Notes: generated from the letters alone by a model not told the origin. A stretch of 64,000 nt of DNA from Streptococcus salivarius (GCF_000785515.1 NZ_CP009913.1:72001-136000), one strand, 5' to 3'; shown: positions 52,179-62,090, counted from the first letter of the stretch. A program made the numbers and translations.

Positions 52179-52625
52179 ATGAACAAAACAACATTTATGG
52201 CTAAACCAGGCCAAGTTGAACGTAAATGGTATGTCGTTGACGCAACTGATGTGCCACTTGGACGTCTTTCTGCAGTAGTTGCTAGCGTACTTCGCGGAAA
52301 AAACAAACCAACTTTCACACCACACACTGATACAGGTGACTTCGTAATCGTTATCAATGCTGAAAAAGTTAAATTGACTGGTAAAAAAGCAACTGATAAG
52401 ATCTACTACACTCACTCAATGTACCCAGGTGGATTGAAACAAATCTCAGCAGGTGAACTTCGTTCTAAAAATGCTGTTCGTTTGATCGAAAAATCAGTTA
52501 AAGGTATGCTTCCACACAACACTCTTGGACGCGCACAAGGTATGAAATTGAAAGTCTTCGTTGGCGGTGAGCACACTCACGCTGCACAACAACCAGAAGT
52601 ACTTGATATCTCAGGACTTATCTAA
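52179..52625 (+). CDS. rplM: 50S ribosomal protein L13
   Basis: The 148-aa protein reads [20 protein letters not shown], then [20 protein letters not shown] and [20 protein letters not shown], standard L13. It is an early-assembling 50S protein. It is followed 27 nt later by rpsI in the conserved operon and preceded by an L13-type leader. Codon use is that of a highly expressed gene. Confidence 0.98.
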   Translation: MNKTTFMAKPGQVERKWYVVDATDVPLGRLSAVVASVLRGKNKPTFTPHTDTGDFVIVINAEKVKLTGKKATDKIYYTHSMYPGGLKQISAGELRSKNAVRLIEKSVKGMLPHNTLGRAQGMKLKVFVGGEHTHAAQQPEVLDISGLI

Positions 52626-52652
52626 TTCTAAGAGGAAAGGAGCACTAATATA

Positions 52653-53045
52653 ATGGCACAAGCACAATATGCAGGTACAGGACGCCGTAAAAACGCCGTT
52701 GCACGCGTACGTTTGGTTCCAGGTACTGGTAAAATCACAGTTAACAAAAAAGATGTAGAAGAATACATCCCACACGCAGACCTTCGTCTCGTTATCAACC
52801 AACCTTTTGCAGTTACTTCAACTGAAGGTTCATACGACGTACACGTTAACGTTGTAGGTGGTGGATACGCTGGTCAATCAGGTGCGATCCGTCACGGTAT
52901 CGCTCGTGCACTTCTTCAAGTAGATCCAGACTTCCGCGATTCATTGAAACGCGCTGGACTTCTTACTCGTGATACACGTATGGTTGAACGTAAGAAACCA
53001 GGTCTTAAGAAAGCTCGTAAAGCTTCACAATTCTCAAAACGTTAA
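52653..53045 (+). CDS. rpsI: 30S ribosomal protein S9
   Basis: The 130-aa protein reads [20 protein letters not shown] and [20 protein letters not shown] and ends [24 protein letters not shown] with SQFSKR. The C-terminal Lys-Arg tail reaches the P-site tRNA. An integrated element (element C) begins immediately after the gene, and rpsI is a known integration site for streptococcal ICEs. The coding end is intact, so the attachment sequence preserves the last codons. Confidence 0.98.
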   Translation: MAQAQYAGTGRRKNAVARVRLVPGTGKITVNKKDVEEYIPHADLRLVINQPFAVTSTEGSYDVHVNVVGGGYAGQSGAIRHGIARALLQVDPDFRDSLKRAGLLTRDTRMVERKKPGLKKARKASQFSKR

Positions 53046-53070
53046 TTATCCGCGATATATCAACGTTTCA

Positions 53071-53107
53071 AGACATTCAAGATTTTTATCTTGGGTGTCT
53101 TTTTTTG
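53071..53107. terminator. Terminator between rpsI and the integrase gene
   Basis: AGACATTCAAGAT (53071-53083) pairs with ATCTTGGGTGTCT (53088-53100), allowing wobble pairs, with a T-run on the plus strand. It ends the rplM-rpsI transcript and can also act on the leftward integrase transcript. Confidence 0.75.
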
Positions 53108-53154
53108 TCCAAAAATCAAAAGTTTCCACCAAAATTTCCACCATATTCCCACCA

Positions 53155-54373
53155 TTACTTTTTGAGGTGCCTGTAAGCAGTCTCTCCAGCTGTCTGTGAA
53201 ACAGTGCTAGTGGTATTGATATAAGTTTTTGTGATTGACTGGTCACTATGAGTTAATGCCTCAGATATTTCTTCTAGTGAACGTCCTGCTTTTTTGGCTA
53301 GTGTTGCCCCAGTATGTCTAAGTTTATGTGGTGTAGCAGGTGCTAGTTCTGGATGCCGTCTTTTAATAGAGTTCATCCGATAATTGAGGTAGTCAATATG
53401 CAAGACAATGTTTATATTATTTTGTCTATCATTATAGGTAAATACAAACTGATTATTTGTTTGCTTGATACCAAACTGTTTTAGTTCTTCCCGCTGTAAG
53501 ACTTTCCATTTTTGCAATAGTTCCATCAATTCAGTAGGAGCATTGAATAATGTTCGTTTGCCTCCCTTTGTCGCTTTTACATTTCCGAAACGGTCTAATG
53601 CATTTTCGATTAGTATTTCGTTGTTTTTGAAATTGATATGTTTCCATTGAAGTGCATAAGATTCAGACTTTCTATCGGAGAGAAAGAATGTTGTATAGAA
53701 TAGGACATAATCTTTAAATTCTAGTAATCCTTTTTCTAAATCATCGTCAAAGGCTTGCAGCCAAAAACGTAATTCGTCTTCATCTAACGCTAAATCTTCT
53801 TCACGCTTATTCTCTTTTAGGATTTGCTTTTTAGTTGCTTTAATACGACTAATCGTTTTGTGTAGTCGATTGACTGGGATGTATTCCAGTTCTTCCGCCC
53901 AGTCAAAAACTGAGTTAATGTAACCACGGAGAGCCTTGAAATTTGCATAACTATTTGCTTTTGGTGTCAGTAATGACAATACTAATTGTTTGTTTTCGTT
54001 AAGATAACTCAAGGAGTATTTACCTAGAATGGGTAAAATATGTAGTCTAAAGAGATTTTCGGTTTGGAAGATTGTTGCAGCTGTAGGAGGTTTATTCGTA
54101 TTAGTTGTTTGCCCAGCTTTATAGGGTTCGAGCCAAACCTCTTTATAGAAATCAGAAAAAAAGTATGTCCTCTTTCTTGAGAGGCTGTCGAAAGTGTTTG
54201 TTGTGCCTTGCTTTTTCAATATCAACTGATAGCTTTAATTCTGCTTCTTTCGCCTCACGTCTAGTCTTAAATCGTTTCTCATATAGCTTACCTAGTCCCA
54301 GTTTTGATTGGGTATCTTCTGGAATATAAACTCTAAGCTGATAGGTGCCATTTTTAGTTTTCTTTATTGACAT
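53155..54373 (-). pseudogene. int: Tyrosine integrase of element C, split by a frameshift
   Basis: An N-terminal part starting at 54373 (IKKTKNGTYQLRVYIPEDTQ and KRFKTRREAKEAELKLSV, the AP2-like arm-binding domain) ends in a stop at about 54152. A second frame entering at the same spot carries the core-binding domain and the catalytic domain (LRGYINSVFDWAEELEY, then TPHKLRHTGATLAKKAGRSL and TYINTTSTV with the nucleophile Tyr). The switch falls in a run of seven T's read leftward (just after ATAC). Six or nine T's would restore one frame of about 405 aa. So it is either a real inactivating mutation, a programmed or slippage-based frameshift, or a sequencing error. A sequencing error is common in homopolymers. 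Confidence 0.85.
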
Positions 54374-54385
54374 CGGTGTTCCTTT

Positions 54386-54658
54386 CTAGGCAGAGATTTC
54401 AAGTCTTGCCATCCAATGATTGACGCTTTCCTTATTGAATCGTATGGATTTACCGATTTTGATATATGGCAGTCCCATTGAAATCCACAGGTCAAGAGTG
54501 TTATTGGAAATTCCTAGATAACCACAGGTTTGTTTTTTGTTCAGAAATGGAGTGTCTAATCCCATATCTTCTTTGAAATGATGAATCTCATCTTTGATAA
54601 GAGTTGCAATCATTTTTTGAATTTCTTGTGTCTGTTCTTCTGGTAGTTGTACTAACAT
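54386..54658 (-). CDS. xis: Excisionase (Xis-type MerR/HTH DNA-binding protein)
   Basis: This 90-aa protein has a C-terminal excisionase-type helix-turn-helix (LNKKQTCGYLGISNNTLDLW, then MGLPYIKIGKSIRFNKESVN). It lies 12 nt upstream of the integrase start in the same direction, the usual xis-int layout. It directs the integrase toward excision and would be needed for element transfer. Its N-terminal part (residues 1-30) is helical and Gln/Glu-rich. Confidence 0.88.
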   Translation of the reverse strand: MLVQLPEEQTQEIQKMIATLIKDEIHHFKEDMGLDTPFLNKKQTCGYLGISNNTLDLWISMGLPYIKIGKSIRFNKESVNHWMARLEISA

Positions 54659-54671
54659 TATTATCTCCTTC

Positions 54672-55784
54672 CTAATGTCCTAAAACATATGTAAATTGTT
54701 TGGCAGTTTCTGCATCAAAAGTGCGGTAGCTAACGACTCCTAGTCCTTTGACGTTTGATTCAGAGATAAGAATGGAGCCATCTGATTTGACTTGTTCCAC
54801 AAAGGCAATGTGACCATAGGTTGGATCTGCTCCAGCTTGTCCTGGGCTAAAAGATAGTGCGGAGTGTTCAGTAGGGGTATGAGTTGTTTGATAACCTGGG
54901 GCATTCATCCATTGACCACCATTTCCCATATACTCTCCAAAGCTAACACCGACCTCTTTTCCTCGGTTATAGACAAACCAGGTACATTGTCCCCAAGGAT
55001 AAGACAGTCCTATATAGCTTGAGGTATTGATTTCTTTGGTGAGGCTATAGCCTTGTGGGACATCCCCAGTTGTGACACCGCCTCCGTCTCTCGTTTTTCC
55101 TGTCGTTTGTTCAGGGGCTTTTGGTGTACCTCCATGCTCATCGATATAAGTATCGAGTTTTTGCATGGTTTCAGCACGCCTTTTTCCTGAGCCAGAGGTA
55201 TCGGTGAAGTAGACCCCACCATCTGTTGACGTGTTGAGGGAACCACTCGCAAATTTTTGCGCTTTGTCATCTTGGACTTTGAAGGTTTCATTTTTATTGC
55301 CAATGATGGTCTGATTGGTGAGTCCAACAACGGCCACTTCATCGTTAAAATTATTGGCGTTTTCTGGATTAGAGTCAAATGCTCCAAAACCAAACATGTT
55401 GGAACCAGGATTTGTCGCAACTCCAGCTGTTCCAAGTGAGCTTTCATTTAAGGCAATCGCTACAATGGCACGAACATCTAGATTAGACTTAGCCTCCCAA
55501 TCTAGGAGCTTTTTCCCATTGATGCGTTTCTTGTCATAGGAGATGCCTAAAGTATCTAAAAAGCCGTCTAATTGCTCTGCTTTAATACCATAGCGATGGA
55601 CGAGTAAATTATGGGTATAGGGGTCTCCATTTGACCAGTGGTCTGTGTAGGTTGCGCCATTTAGTGATTGAGAAGAGCCACCAGTGCTACCTCCTCCGAC
55701 GGCTCCCATAATGATGATAATGATAAAAACAGGAAAAAAGAGAGGAAGAAGGCTAGATAATAGATACCATTTTAGTTTTTTCAT
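54672..55784 (-). CDS. Conjugation cell-wall hydrolase: lysozyme-like and CHAP domains
   Basis: The 370-aa protein is anchored by an N-terminal membrane segment (SSLLPLFFPVFIIIIIMGAV, about 9-28). A lysozyme-like domain follows (VRAIVAIALNESSLGTAGVA, about 105-125). Next is a linker with GKTRDGGGVTTGD and a CHAP amidase domain (catalytic Cys in SYPWGQCTWFVYNRG, about 270; His in PTYGHIAFVEQV, about 330). It opens the peptidoglycan for the mating channel, as VirB1-like proteins and Tn916 Orf14 do. It corresponds to the last conjugation gene (OrfA-like) of ICESt3-type modules. Confidence 0.88.
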   Translation of the reverse strand: MKKLKWYLLSSLLPLFFPVFIIIIIMGAVGGGSTGGSSQSLNGATYTDHWSNGDPYTHNLLVHRYGIKAEQLDGFLDTLGISYDKKRINGKKLLDWEAKSNLDVRAIVAIALNESSLGTAGVATNPGSNMFGFGAFDSNPENANNFNDEVAVVGLTNQTIIGNKNETFKVQDDKAQKFASGSLNTSTDGGVYFTDTSGSGKRRAETMQKLDTYIDEHGGTPKAPEQTTGKTRDGGGVTTGDVPQGYSLTKEINTSSYIGLSYPWGQCTWFVYNRGKEVGVSFGEYMGNGGQWMNAPGYQTTHTPTEHSALSFSPGQAGADPTYGHIAFVEQVKSDGSILISESNVKGLGVVSYRTFDAETAKQFTYVLGH

Positions 55785-55800
55785 CGACTCTCCTTTCTAC

Positions 55801-56025
55801 TTAATGTCTGATATAAGCTGTAAATAGAACAGTCCCAAAGCGCCATTTAGCGTCTAAGACGACGGAATGAGCTTTCGTTTGTGCAATGATCTGGTCTTTG
55901 TCTTTTTCTGAGACTGGAAATAAAAGAAGGAAATCGACGGAGCGTTTCCCTTCTTGGTAGGCCTTAAAAAGTGTCTCTTCAAGCATTCTTGGAAAGGCTG
56001 TTCTTGAGCGTATTTTAGTATTCAT
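55801..56025 (-). CDS. Small conjugation-module protein (74 aa)
   Basis: The protein reads RTAFPRMLEETLFKAYQEGK and SEKDKDQIIAQTKAHSVVLD and ends with TVLFTAYIRH. It is soluble and highly charged. It lies 1 nt from the VirB6-like stop and 16 nt before the hydrolase gene, where ICESt3-type modules have a small gene (OrfB position). Its function is not known to me. Confidence 0.6.
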   Translation of the reverse strand: MNTKIRSRTAFPRMLEETLFKAYQEGKRSVDFLLLFPVSEKDKDQIIAQTKAHSVVLDAKWRFGTVLFTAYIRH

Positions 56026-56026
56026 T

Positions 56027-57907
56027 CTATTCTCCTCTCAATTGGTTTAGGCGTTGAGTTAAACGATCTCGTCGCTCGATATTGGCTCTTATCTTATCGT
56101 CTCGTGTCATAGTCTGACGATAAGCACGAGTGAAGGCATTGGAACCTTGGGCTTTATACATGGCTTGAGGATCCTTGTAAGCATCCAATCTCCGTTCTAG
56201 GGTATTGATACGGTGTTGTTTGAATGGTGACATCCACTCTTCTCTGAGCGTTTGGAATTCGTCTTCTGGACTAGGTATTCCTTCTGACATGATTGGTGTC
56301 TCATTTGGAGGTGTTGGGCTCTCTTCTTCAATCGGCTTGAAGTTATCAGGTGGTGTCTGTGTTGGAGGAATGATTGGTTCTGGATATTCTGGCGTTATTG
56401 GAGCCTCTGTTGGTACAGATGGCATGGCAGTTTCCGGTTGACTTGGTTCTTTACGGGTAAAGAAGGAACCAGCATTTTGGAAATGGCTCTTGGCATTCAT
56501 CATTACTCCAGTCCCAAAACCGGCTCCAGCTAATGTAAAGTTTCCGAGGTGTTGAGCCGTCGCAAGGCTTCGTGTTGGGACTTGTGAAGCAACCTCTTTG
56601 GTCTTTGTGACGCCATGTTCAACTTTAGTCCCAATATCTGTCGCAACCATTCGAGCTTTGGAGCCAAGAACGAATTGGAGGAGTTGGCCTTTAAATCTCC
56701 AGATGAGGAAATAGATGACACCTTTAGAAACCACCGATACTAAGAGTTTGAAGACAAGACCAAATAAGAGAAGGGATGGTAAGGTTTTTAGAACTCCATC
56801 AAACCCATTTGTGACGATGTTTTCTATTATTTTTTCAATATAGAAAATAAGGAGTGTTAAGAGAGTTGTAATTGCTGGAAAAATCAAACCTCCAAACATA
56901 ACTTTAAGCACTCCAAAGACCAACTCTTGCATCCTTGGGACGAATGACATGAGAAGGACTACTGGGAAAAGTAGAATCATGGTGAGGACAAGGATTTGAG
57001 CTACTACATTTAAGAGCCGGATAAGGATAATGGGGACGGCTAATACAAAGGCTTCTACAATTTTAAAAATCACATAGAACATCCGAGTGAAAATGAAGTC
57101 CGGCATAGCTGATACCCAACGGTTCTTTTCACCATCATCGTTGGCTCCGTCTCCTAAATCGTCTAAATACTTGGAACGGTCTTTGGCTTTGACAGCCTTA
57201 AAATTTCCATTCTTATCACTAGTTCCAAGGACTTTACTGTCGTCAAAGGCTTCTTCTTTCCCGTCTTGGCTGTTCTTGTATTTTCCATTTTCTTGGCCGG
57301 TATTGACAAAGACATAGGCTTTATAGGACGTTTCTGCAATGTAGCTATCCGACATCGATTTTCCAATTTTAATCGACTTGTCTTTGGCGTAGTCCACCTT
57401 AATACCTGCAATCTTTTTGGTAACGTCTTTAGAGACGTTATTGACGGTATCAAGGAGATAGAGCCCACCAGAAGTTCCAGCAACTGTCCCAAAGTACCCC
57501 AGAGCTAATAGAAGTACTAGACAGACATGAAGGAGTGTTCTTGAAAAGGAGCCTTTTGAAAAGAAATACTGGTAGAACAGGTAGAAAGCTAAAACCAAAA
57601 GCAAGGTGCCTACAAGTGATTTGTTGGTAATGTTGCCAGAATTAGAGCCCGTAAATCCGTGCCAAATACTGCTTGCTCCATGAAAGACATAGGTTTTATA
57701 GGTGGCGTAGAGATCAATCTTTTCTAAGATGCGAATGAGGAGGGAAAAGAAGCCAACGACGGCATTAAGAATGAAAAAGAAGAGGTTTACGAAGAGTTCA
57801 TTAATTAGGACCCAGGCTCCATTAAAGGAGCCAAAGTTGGTTGGTTCCATGTAGGACTTTAGGGAGAAGATATCCACTCCCTTGAGCTTGGCAAAAGCTT
57901 CTTGCAT
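56027..57907 (-). CDS. VirB6-like polytopic channel protein
   Basis: The 626-aa protein has several membrane segments near its N-terminus (LFFFILNAVVGFFSLLIRIL, then LVGTLLLVLAFYLFYQYFF) and in the middle. An internal polytopic block (FVLAVPIILIRLLNVVAQIL and further) is followed by a long proline-rich soluble tail (PSQPETAMPSVPTEAPITPE). It corresponds to Tn916 Orf15 and VirB6-like proteins, which form the inner-membrane part of the transfer channel. It follows the VirB4 gene by 11 nt. Confidence 0.83.
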   Translation of the reverse strand: MQEAFAKLKGVDIFSLKSYMEPTNFGSFNGAWVLINELFVNLFFFILNAVVGFFSLLIRILEKIDLYATYKTYVFHGASSIWHGFTGSNSGNITNKSLVGTLLLVLAFYLFYQYFFSKGSFSRTLLHVCLVLLLALGYFGTVAGTSGGLYLLDTVNNVSKDVTKKIAGIKVDYAKDKSIKIGKSMSDSYIAETSYKAYVFVNTGQENGKYKNSQDGKEEAFDDSKVLGTSDKNGNFKAVKAKDRSKYLDDLGDGANDDGEKNRWVSAMPDFIFTRMFYVIFKIVEAFVLAVPIILIRLLNVVAQILVLTMILLFPVVLLMSFVPRMQELVFGVLKVMFGGLIFPAITTLLTLLIFYIEKIIENIVTNGFDGVLKTLPSLLLFGLVFKLLVSVVSKGVIYFLIWRFKGQLLQFVLGSKARMVATDIGTKVEHGVTKTKEVASQVPTRSLATAQHLGNFTLAGAGFGTGVMMNAKSHFQNAGSFFTRKEPSQPETAMPSVPTEAPITPEYPEPIIPPTQTPPDNFKPIEEESPTPPNETPIMSEGIPSPEDEFQTLREEWMSPFKQHRINTLERRLDAYKDPQAMYKAQGSNAFTRAYRQTMTRDDKIRANIERRDRLTQRLNQLRGE

Positions 57908-57918
57908 CAGTTCACCTC

Positions 57919-60423
57919 CTAACTAGCGTATTTATTTTCGAGACTTGAAGAGACTGTTGCTTTCATTGGTTTTAGAAGCATGTCAATATCCTCAAAGAGA
58001 TTATGGACGGAAATCATATTAAGATTACCGTAGACATCGTAGTAAAGGCACTGACCAGAAATCATATTATCAATCCATTCAAGGTTACTTTCAGTGACTT
58101 CGAGATTGACGTGTCTGAGAATATCTTCACGTTCAGATTTTTCATAGAAGGCAAAGATAGTCCCAAATCCAGTCGTGTCATCTTCATTTTCTGCATCGTG
58201 GACAGATTGTGTAATCAGTGCTAAGGTATTGTTTTTGGAGCGTCCAATACGTCTCATATTTTTGATAACGGCTTTTCCCTCTGCGGACTTCATGAGAATC
58301 CAAGCTTCGTCAAAGAACTCAATGGTATCTTCATTTTCATTGCGTTCTCCAAAGTGGGTACAAAAGGCCCCAAGCGCAAACATGAGGGCAATAGAGTTCC
58401 GTTCGTGGTCTGAAATCTTTGTGGAATCATCCTTTGGGAGCTTGAGGTTATTGACTTCTAGGATAGTGACTCGGGACTCATAGTTAAGACCTGGTGTGCT
58501 ACCATCTGAGAAAGCGAGTTCCAAGATGGAGTTTGTCACAATGGACGTCAGGTAGCGACCCACTGAGGCAATTTCAGATGAGGAAGCCTGTCTTAAGGCT
58601 TCTAGGACATGTTTAAAGCCGACGTTTTCACCAGCTACTCGACGTTCTACGATAGCATTGATGGCTTCTGTGATGGCTGTTTTCTGGTCCATTGTGACAT
58701 CATCTACGGCTTGTAGTAGAAACTCAAGCATGTTCTTTGCGACTTCTACAGCTTGTTCCTTATCAAGGACAACAATGGGGTCTAGAACTCCGTGGTTTGA
58801 TGGCAGTGAGCTGTCTAGTGTCACAAAGTTAAAGTTGTCAATCTGTTTTTTGCGTTCAGGGTAGCGTCGTGCAAATTCAGGGGAATTGATTACCTCTTGA
58901 TAGTGATTTCTAAGTTCTCGTTTGGGGTCAATATAGAGGGTTTTGACATTTTGTAAAGCCACACTCAAAAAGATAATCTGAGCGAGGAAAGATTTTCCTT
59001 GTCCTGTCGCACCCGTAATAATGATATGTGGGTTCTTGGTAATCTTTCCAGCGATATCTTCTTTGTTTCCGACTGTGGCATTGTAGAGGACGATATTTTT
59101 AGAGGAATCAATGGCTTTAGCGATAGAGTCCCAACGTCCCGTCCAGTTATCTACTCGTCCTATATACCAACCGATACGGTTTCCTGAGGACGTATTGGTA
59201 AAGGGCATGAGTTCTGAAAACCCACGGGCTGTGACCATATGTGTCCAAGTACGTGTTCTCTTTTGGAGGTTTTCCCCGTAGAGTAGGGCTTGAAAGAGGT
59301 AAGGACCATCTTGTGAAGCTTCACTGATTTCAACACCCATATCATCAAAATAGTTGAGAACTACTTGTCGTCTTTGACGAAGCTGATTGACGCTAGAAGC
59401 AGAGACGATTAGATAGGCTCCATATTCAATGATCTCTTCCTTGTTTCCAACTTTCTTCATCAAGTCTTTTAGGGAGATAGATCCCATGATGATTTCATCT
59501 TGTTGGACGGTGTCCGTATTTTCAGCTTCCTCCATGATGTTTCGATAACGGGTATTGGAACGTCCCATTCTCCCCTTAATTTTGTTGGTATCAATGAATT
59601 CTGCCTTGATGCGTAGTTCTACGGGAAAGTTCAAGCGTTGGACAAATTCGCTTAGGTGAAAGCCGTTGAATTGCACGGGAAACTTTCCAACAGGAAGAAT
59701 AGTCACAAAAGAGGAACCATAAGGACTTTCGAGCTTGAGGAAGCCTCCTTTTAGGACTTTAATCAGGGTGTCTGTGATATTAAATTGGGAGCGATTAGCA
59801 AGGACCTCCTTTTTGTAGTGGGGAATATAGCGGAGGTATTGCATCCGCTGGTAGTAAAAGAGTTCTTCATTGGTCAGACGTTTGGCACGTAGTACAGAGA
59901 AGGCTTGGAAAATAGTGAATTCGTCACTTCTGTAATCGTCATACCATGTGGGACTCAATGCGTATTCGTAGCCAAGACCTTTTGCGATTTTCTCCGAGAA
60001 CTCATTAAAACTCTCATAGGCCAAGTCTTTCACCGTTGCCCCGTGATTTTGTTTGCGTAAGGTCACTCCCACGACCCAGTCAAACTGATAAGGAATTTCC
60101 ATTTCATCCGTGAGACGGTCAACCGTGTAAAGAAGGAGTTCTTCTCCCAGATCACGGCTATCATCTGCCAATGCTTCTGAAAAGTCCCTCATTTTCTCTT
60201 CTAAGAGATAATCTTTAGGAATGAGTGAAATCTCAAAGGACTTATTTTTCTGGAGCTTTTTTATCATTTGAGCAACTGTAATCTTGTGTTTGTCCTTTTT
60301 CTCTTCATCTGTAATGGTAATGGGAGTATTGGGAATACGGTAATAGGCTACCACCGTTCGATCTTTTTTGAGGGCTAGATTTTCATAGGTTTCCTTAATG
60401 GGATAGGTTAAGGTAATACTCAT
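57919..60423 (-). CDS. VirB4-like conjugation ATPase
   Basis: The 834-aa ATPase (start chosen at 60423 with GGAGG upstream) has an N-terminal domain and a RecA-like motor. The motor includes Walker A IITGATGQGKSFLAQIIF near residue 469 and Walker B EFFDEAWILMKSAEGKAVIK near 700, then RSKNNTLALITQSVHDAEN. It energises the mating channel at the membrane and is the most conserved protein of the module (Tn916 Orf16/TcpF family). It is embedded among TcpE- and VirB6-like genes as expected. Confidence 0.94.
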   Translation of the reverse strand: MSITLTYPIKETYENLALKKDRTVVAYYRIPNTPITITDEEKKDKHKITVAQMIKKLQKNKSFEISLIPKDYLLEEKMRDFSEALADDSRDLGEELLLYTVDRLTDEMEIPYQFDWVVGVTLRKQNHGATVKDLAYESFNEFSEKIAKGLGYEYALSPTWYDDYRSDEFTIFQAFSVLRAKRLTNEELFYYQRMQYLRYIPHYKKEVLANRSQFNITDTLIKVLKGGFLKLESPYGSSFVTILPVGKFPVQFNGFHLSEFVQRLNFPVELRIKAEFIDTNKIKGRMGRSNTRYRNIMEEAENTDTVQQDEIIMGSISLKDLMKKVGNKEEIIEYGAYLIVSASSVNQLRQRRQVVLNYFDDMGVEISEASQDGPYLFQALLYGENLQKRTRTWTHMVTARGFSELMPFTNTSSGNRIGWYIGRVDNWTGRWDSIAKAIDSSKNIVLYNATVGNKEDIAGKITKNPHIIITGATGQGKSFLAQIIFLSVALQNVKTLYIDPKRELRNHYQEVINSPEFARRYPERKKQIDNFNFVTLDSSLPSNHGVLDPIVVLDKEQAVEVAKNMLEFLLQAVDDVTMDQKTAITEAINAIVERRVAGENVGFKHVLEALRQASSSEIASVGRYLTSIVTNSILELAFSDGSTPGLNYESRVTILEVNNLKLPKDDSTKISDHERNSIALMFALGAFCTHFGERNENEDTIEFFDEAWILMKSAEGKAVIKNMRRIGRSKNNTLALITQSVHDAENEDDTTGFGTIFAFYEKSEREDILRHVNLEVTESNLEWIDNMISGQCLYYDVYGNLNMISVHNLFEDIDMLLKPMKATVSSSLENKYAS

Positions 60424-60436
60424 AAGACCTCCTTTT

Positions 60437-60847
60437 CTATAGTTTTGTTTTTTCAAAGACAATTTCTTCTAATAGCTCTATTCGGTCTTCATGGTAGATT
60501 GCTTTTTTATTGAGCTTGAAATCCCAGAAGTAAATCAGGTAGTCCCCAATAAAAACGTGCATCTTCTTACCGTGTGGCTCGTATTCGGTGTAGAATTTAG
60601 CAAGTTTATAGGGGAGGTACCAGTAGAGCAGTAGTGAAATAGAGTGTGTGAGTTTTGCGAGGGGAACCAGGATGACTCCTCCAAATAGCAACATAGCTAC
60701 AAAAACGAAGGTAAAGACAATGAAAAAGGACAATTGCATTGGTGTCGCAAAGTACCAGAGGCGAGTCCCCTTTTTTGTCTTGATTTCCTGGATCCAATAG
60801 GGGGCATTCAAGCCCTTACTGTAGTCATAGAGTCTTTCTTCAGCCAT
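60437..60847 (-). CDS. TcpE-like conjugal transfer membrane protein
   Basis: The 136-aa protein starts (ATG at 60847) AEERLYDYSKGLNAPYWIQE. It has two adjacent membrane helices (MQLSFFIVFTFVFVAMLLF, then ILVPLAKLTHSISLLLYWYL) and a soluble C-terminus (KMHVFIGDYLIYFWDFKLNK). This matches TcpE (Tn916 Orf17), a channel component. A longer upstream extension lacks a ribosome-binding site and looks uncoded, so I chose the shorter start. Confidence 0.82.
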   Translation of the reverse strand: MAEERLYDYSKGLNAPYWIQEIKTKKGTRLWYFATPMQLSFFIVFTFVFVAMLLFGGVILVPLAKLTHSISLLLYWYLPYKLAKFYTEYEPHGKKMHVFIGDYLIYFWDFKLNKKAIYHEDRIELLEEIVFEKTKL

Positions 60848-60849
60848 AC

Positions 60850-61074
60850 TTAAAGTCCTGAATCGATACCAAAGAGTCGTAGGAACCAGCCGACCACTTT
60901 TAGGATGTCTTGTCCTTTTGCGATTGAGACAATGACGGCATAGAAACCAACGACTGAGAAAAGTTGAAGCCAAGAACTGTTTCGCCAAGCCTTAATAGCC
61001 AACAAAACAGCGATAGCGGTGAGAATCCAAATCCCATCGCCTTGGAGGAAGGTACGTAGATTGTCTGTATTCAT
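60850..61074 (-). CDS. Small membrane protein of the conjugation module
   Basis: The 74-aa protein reads GDGIWILTAIAVLLAIKAW, then LQLFSVVGFYAVIVSIAKG, giving two membrane helices, with a basic and polar remainder (DILKVVGWFLRLFGIDSG). It lies between the TcpC- and TcpE-like genes, the position of the small membrane TcpD/OrfF-type protein. Its role in the channel is undefined. Confidence 0.7.
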   Translation of the reverse strand: MNTDNLRTFLQGDGIWILTAIAVLLAIKAWRNSSWLQLFSVVGFYAVIVSIAKGQDILKVVGWFLRLFGIDSGL

Positions 61075-61083
61075 AGAGTTCTC

Positions 61084-62079
61084 CTAATCTTTATCGTTTG
61101 CGTAGTTGAGAGGAATGGTGTGTTCTAGTTTTGTGACATAGTAGCTCTTGTCTTTTTCTGAGAGCGTGAAGGTGAAGTTTTCAGAGTGTGTCGTTCCTCC
61201 CACCTCAAAGGTTGCTTGTACATAAGCAATGAGACCAGCCCCATCTTTCTTAAGATAGGTGTAGTCAATCGTTTTAAAGGTGGTATTAGCTACAATAGCA
61301 ACGTTCTTAGCAATAAGGTTTAGGTTATCTTGGTTAGTGGTATAGTTGATAAAGAAAACCTTGAGGAACTTTTCAACCTTCTTGTGTTGCCTGTCTGAGA
61401 CGTGGTCGTTGGCTGTGAGTTGGAGTTGATCGTCTTCGCTAAAGTGTCCAGCTTGTGAAGAGTCAATCGCTGAGAACCAAGGGAGTCCAGAAATGTAATA
61501 TTTCCCTTCTTTTTCATCAAAGGGAATATTAAATCCCGTTACCAGTTCTTTTTCCTCAGTGTCTTTGTCATGTTGGATTATTTCCTTATATTTGACCTTG
61601 TAGGTGGCTACCTTACCTTCTACCGTGACTAATTGTGAGTAGAGCAAGGTACTTGGGTTACGCACTTGACCTTGTGCTTTGACGTCTGGAACGAAGTTAT
61701 AGAAACTGTTGAGGTGTTCGACTTGTGCTTGTTGTTTATCCCCTTCTTGTGGGAGGGTGAAGTAGGCGTAGACATAGTCATTGAGGTAATACTGGAGCTT
61801 GTAGTCATACTTGCGATTAGCGTCAACAGGCTGTTCTTTTTGTTTTTGAGTCGCTTTCACTTGAGCTTGTAGTGTTCCCACTTTATTTGAGAGTGTGATG
61901 GCACGGATGGATCCCATAAGACCAACAAAAAGGAGGAATGAAATTCCTCCGATAATAGATAGATTGACGGTCTTTTTAGTGGTGACTTTTAGCTTTGGTG
62001 GACCTCCTTTCTTCTCTACCTTTTTAAAATTTGAGAGGTATTCTCTTGCTTTTAGTAAGTATCGTTTAGCTTTTATCAT
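61084..62079 (-). CDS. TcpC/VirB8-like conjugation scaffold protein
   Basis: The 331-aa protein has one membrane helix near residue 50 (VNLSIIGGISFLLFVGLMG). Two NTF2-like periplasm-facing domains follow (HLNSFYNFVPDVKAQGQVRN, then YKVKYKEIIQHDKDTEEKEL, and FKTIDYTYLKKDGAGLIAYV with FTFTLSEKDKSYYVTKLEH). This is the TcpC/VirB8-like family (Tn916 Orf13; ICESt3 OrfG), which links the outer channel to the membrane complex. Confidence 0.88.
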   Translation of the reverse strand: MIKAKRYLLKAREYLSNFKKVEKKGGPPKLKVTTKKTVNLSIIGGISFLLFVGLMGSIRAITLSNKVGTLQAQVKATQKQKEQPVDANRKYDYKLQYYLNDYVYAYFTLPQEGDKQQAQVEHLNSFYNFVPDVKAQGQVRNPSTLLYSQLVTVEGKVATYKVKYKEIIQHDKDTEEKELVTGFNIPFDEKEGKYYISGLPWFSAIDSSQAGHFSEDDQLQLTANDHVSDRQHKKVEKFLKVFFINYTTNQDNLNLIAKNVAIVANTTFKTIDYTYLKKDGAGLIAYVQATFEVGGTTHSENFTFTLSEKDKSYYVTKLEHTIPLNYANDKD

Positions 62080-62090
62080 AGGACCTCCTT

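Noticed and set aside
53046..53154. A visible direct repeat for the right att site of the rpsI-ICE
   Set aside because: Only one end of the element is in the window, so the matching copy cannot be compared.
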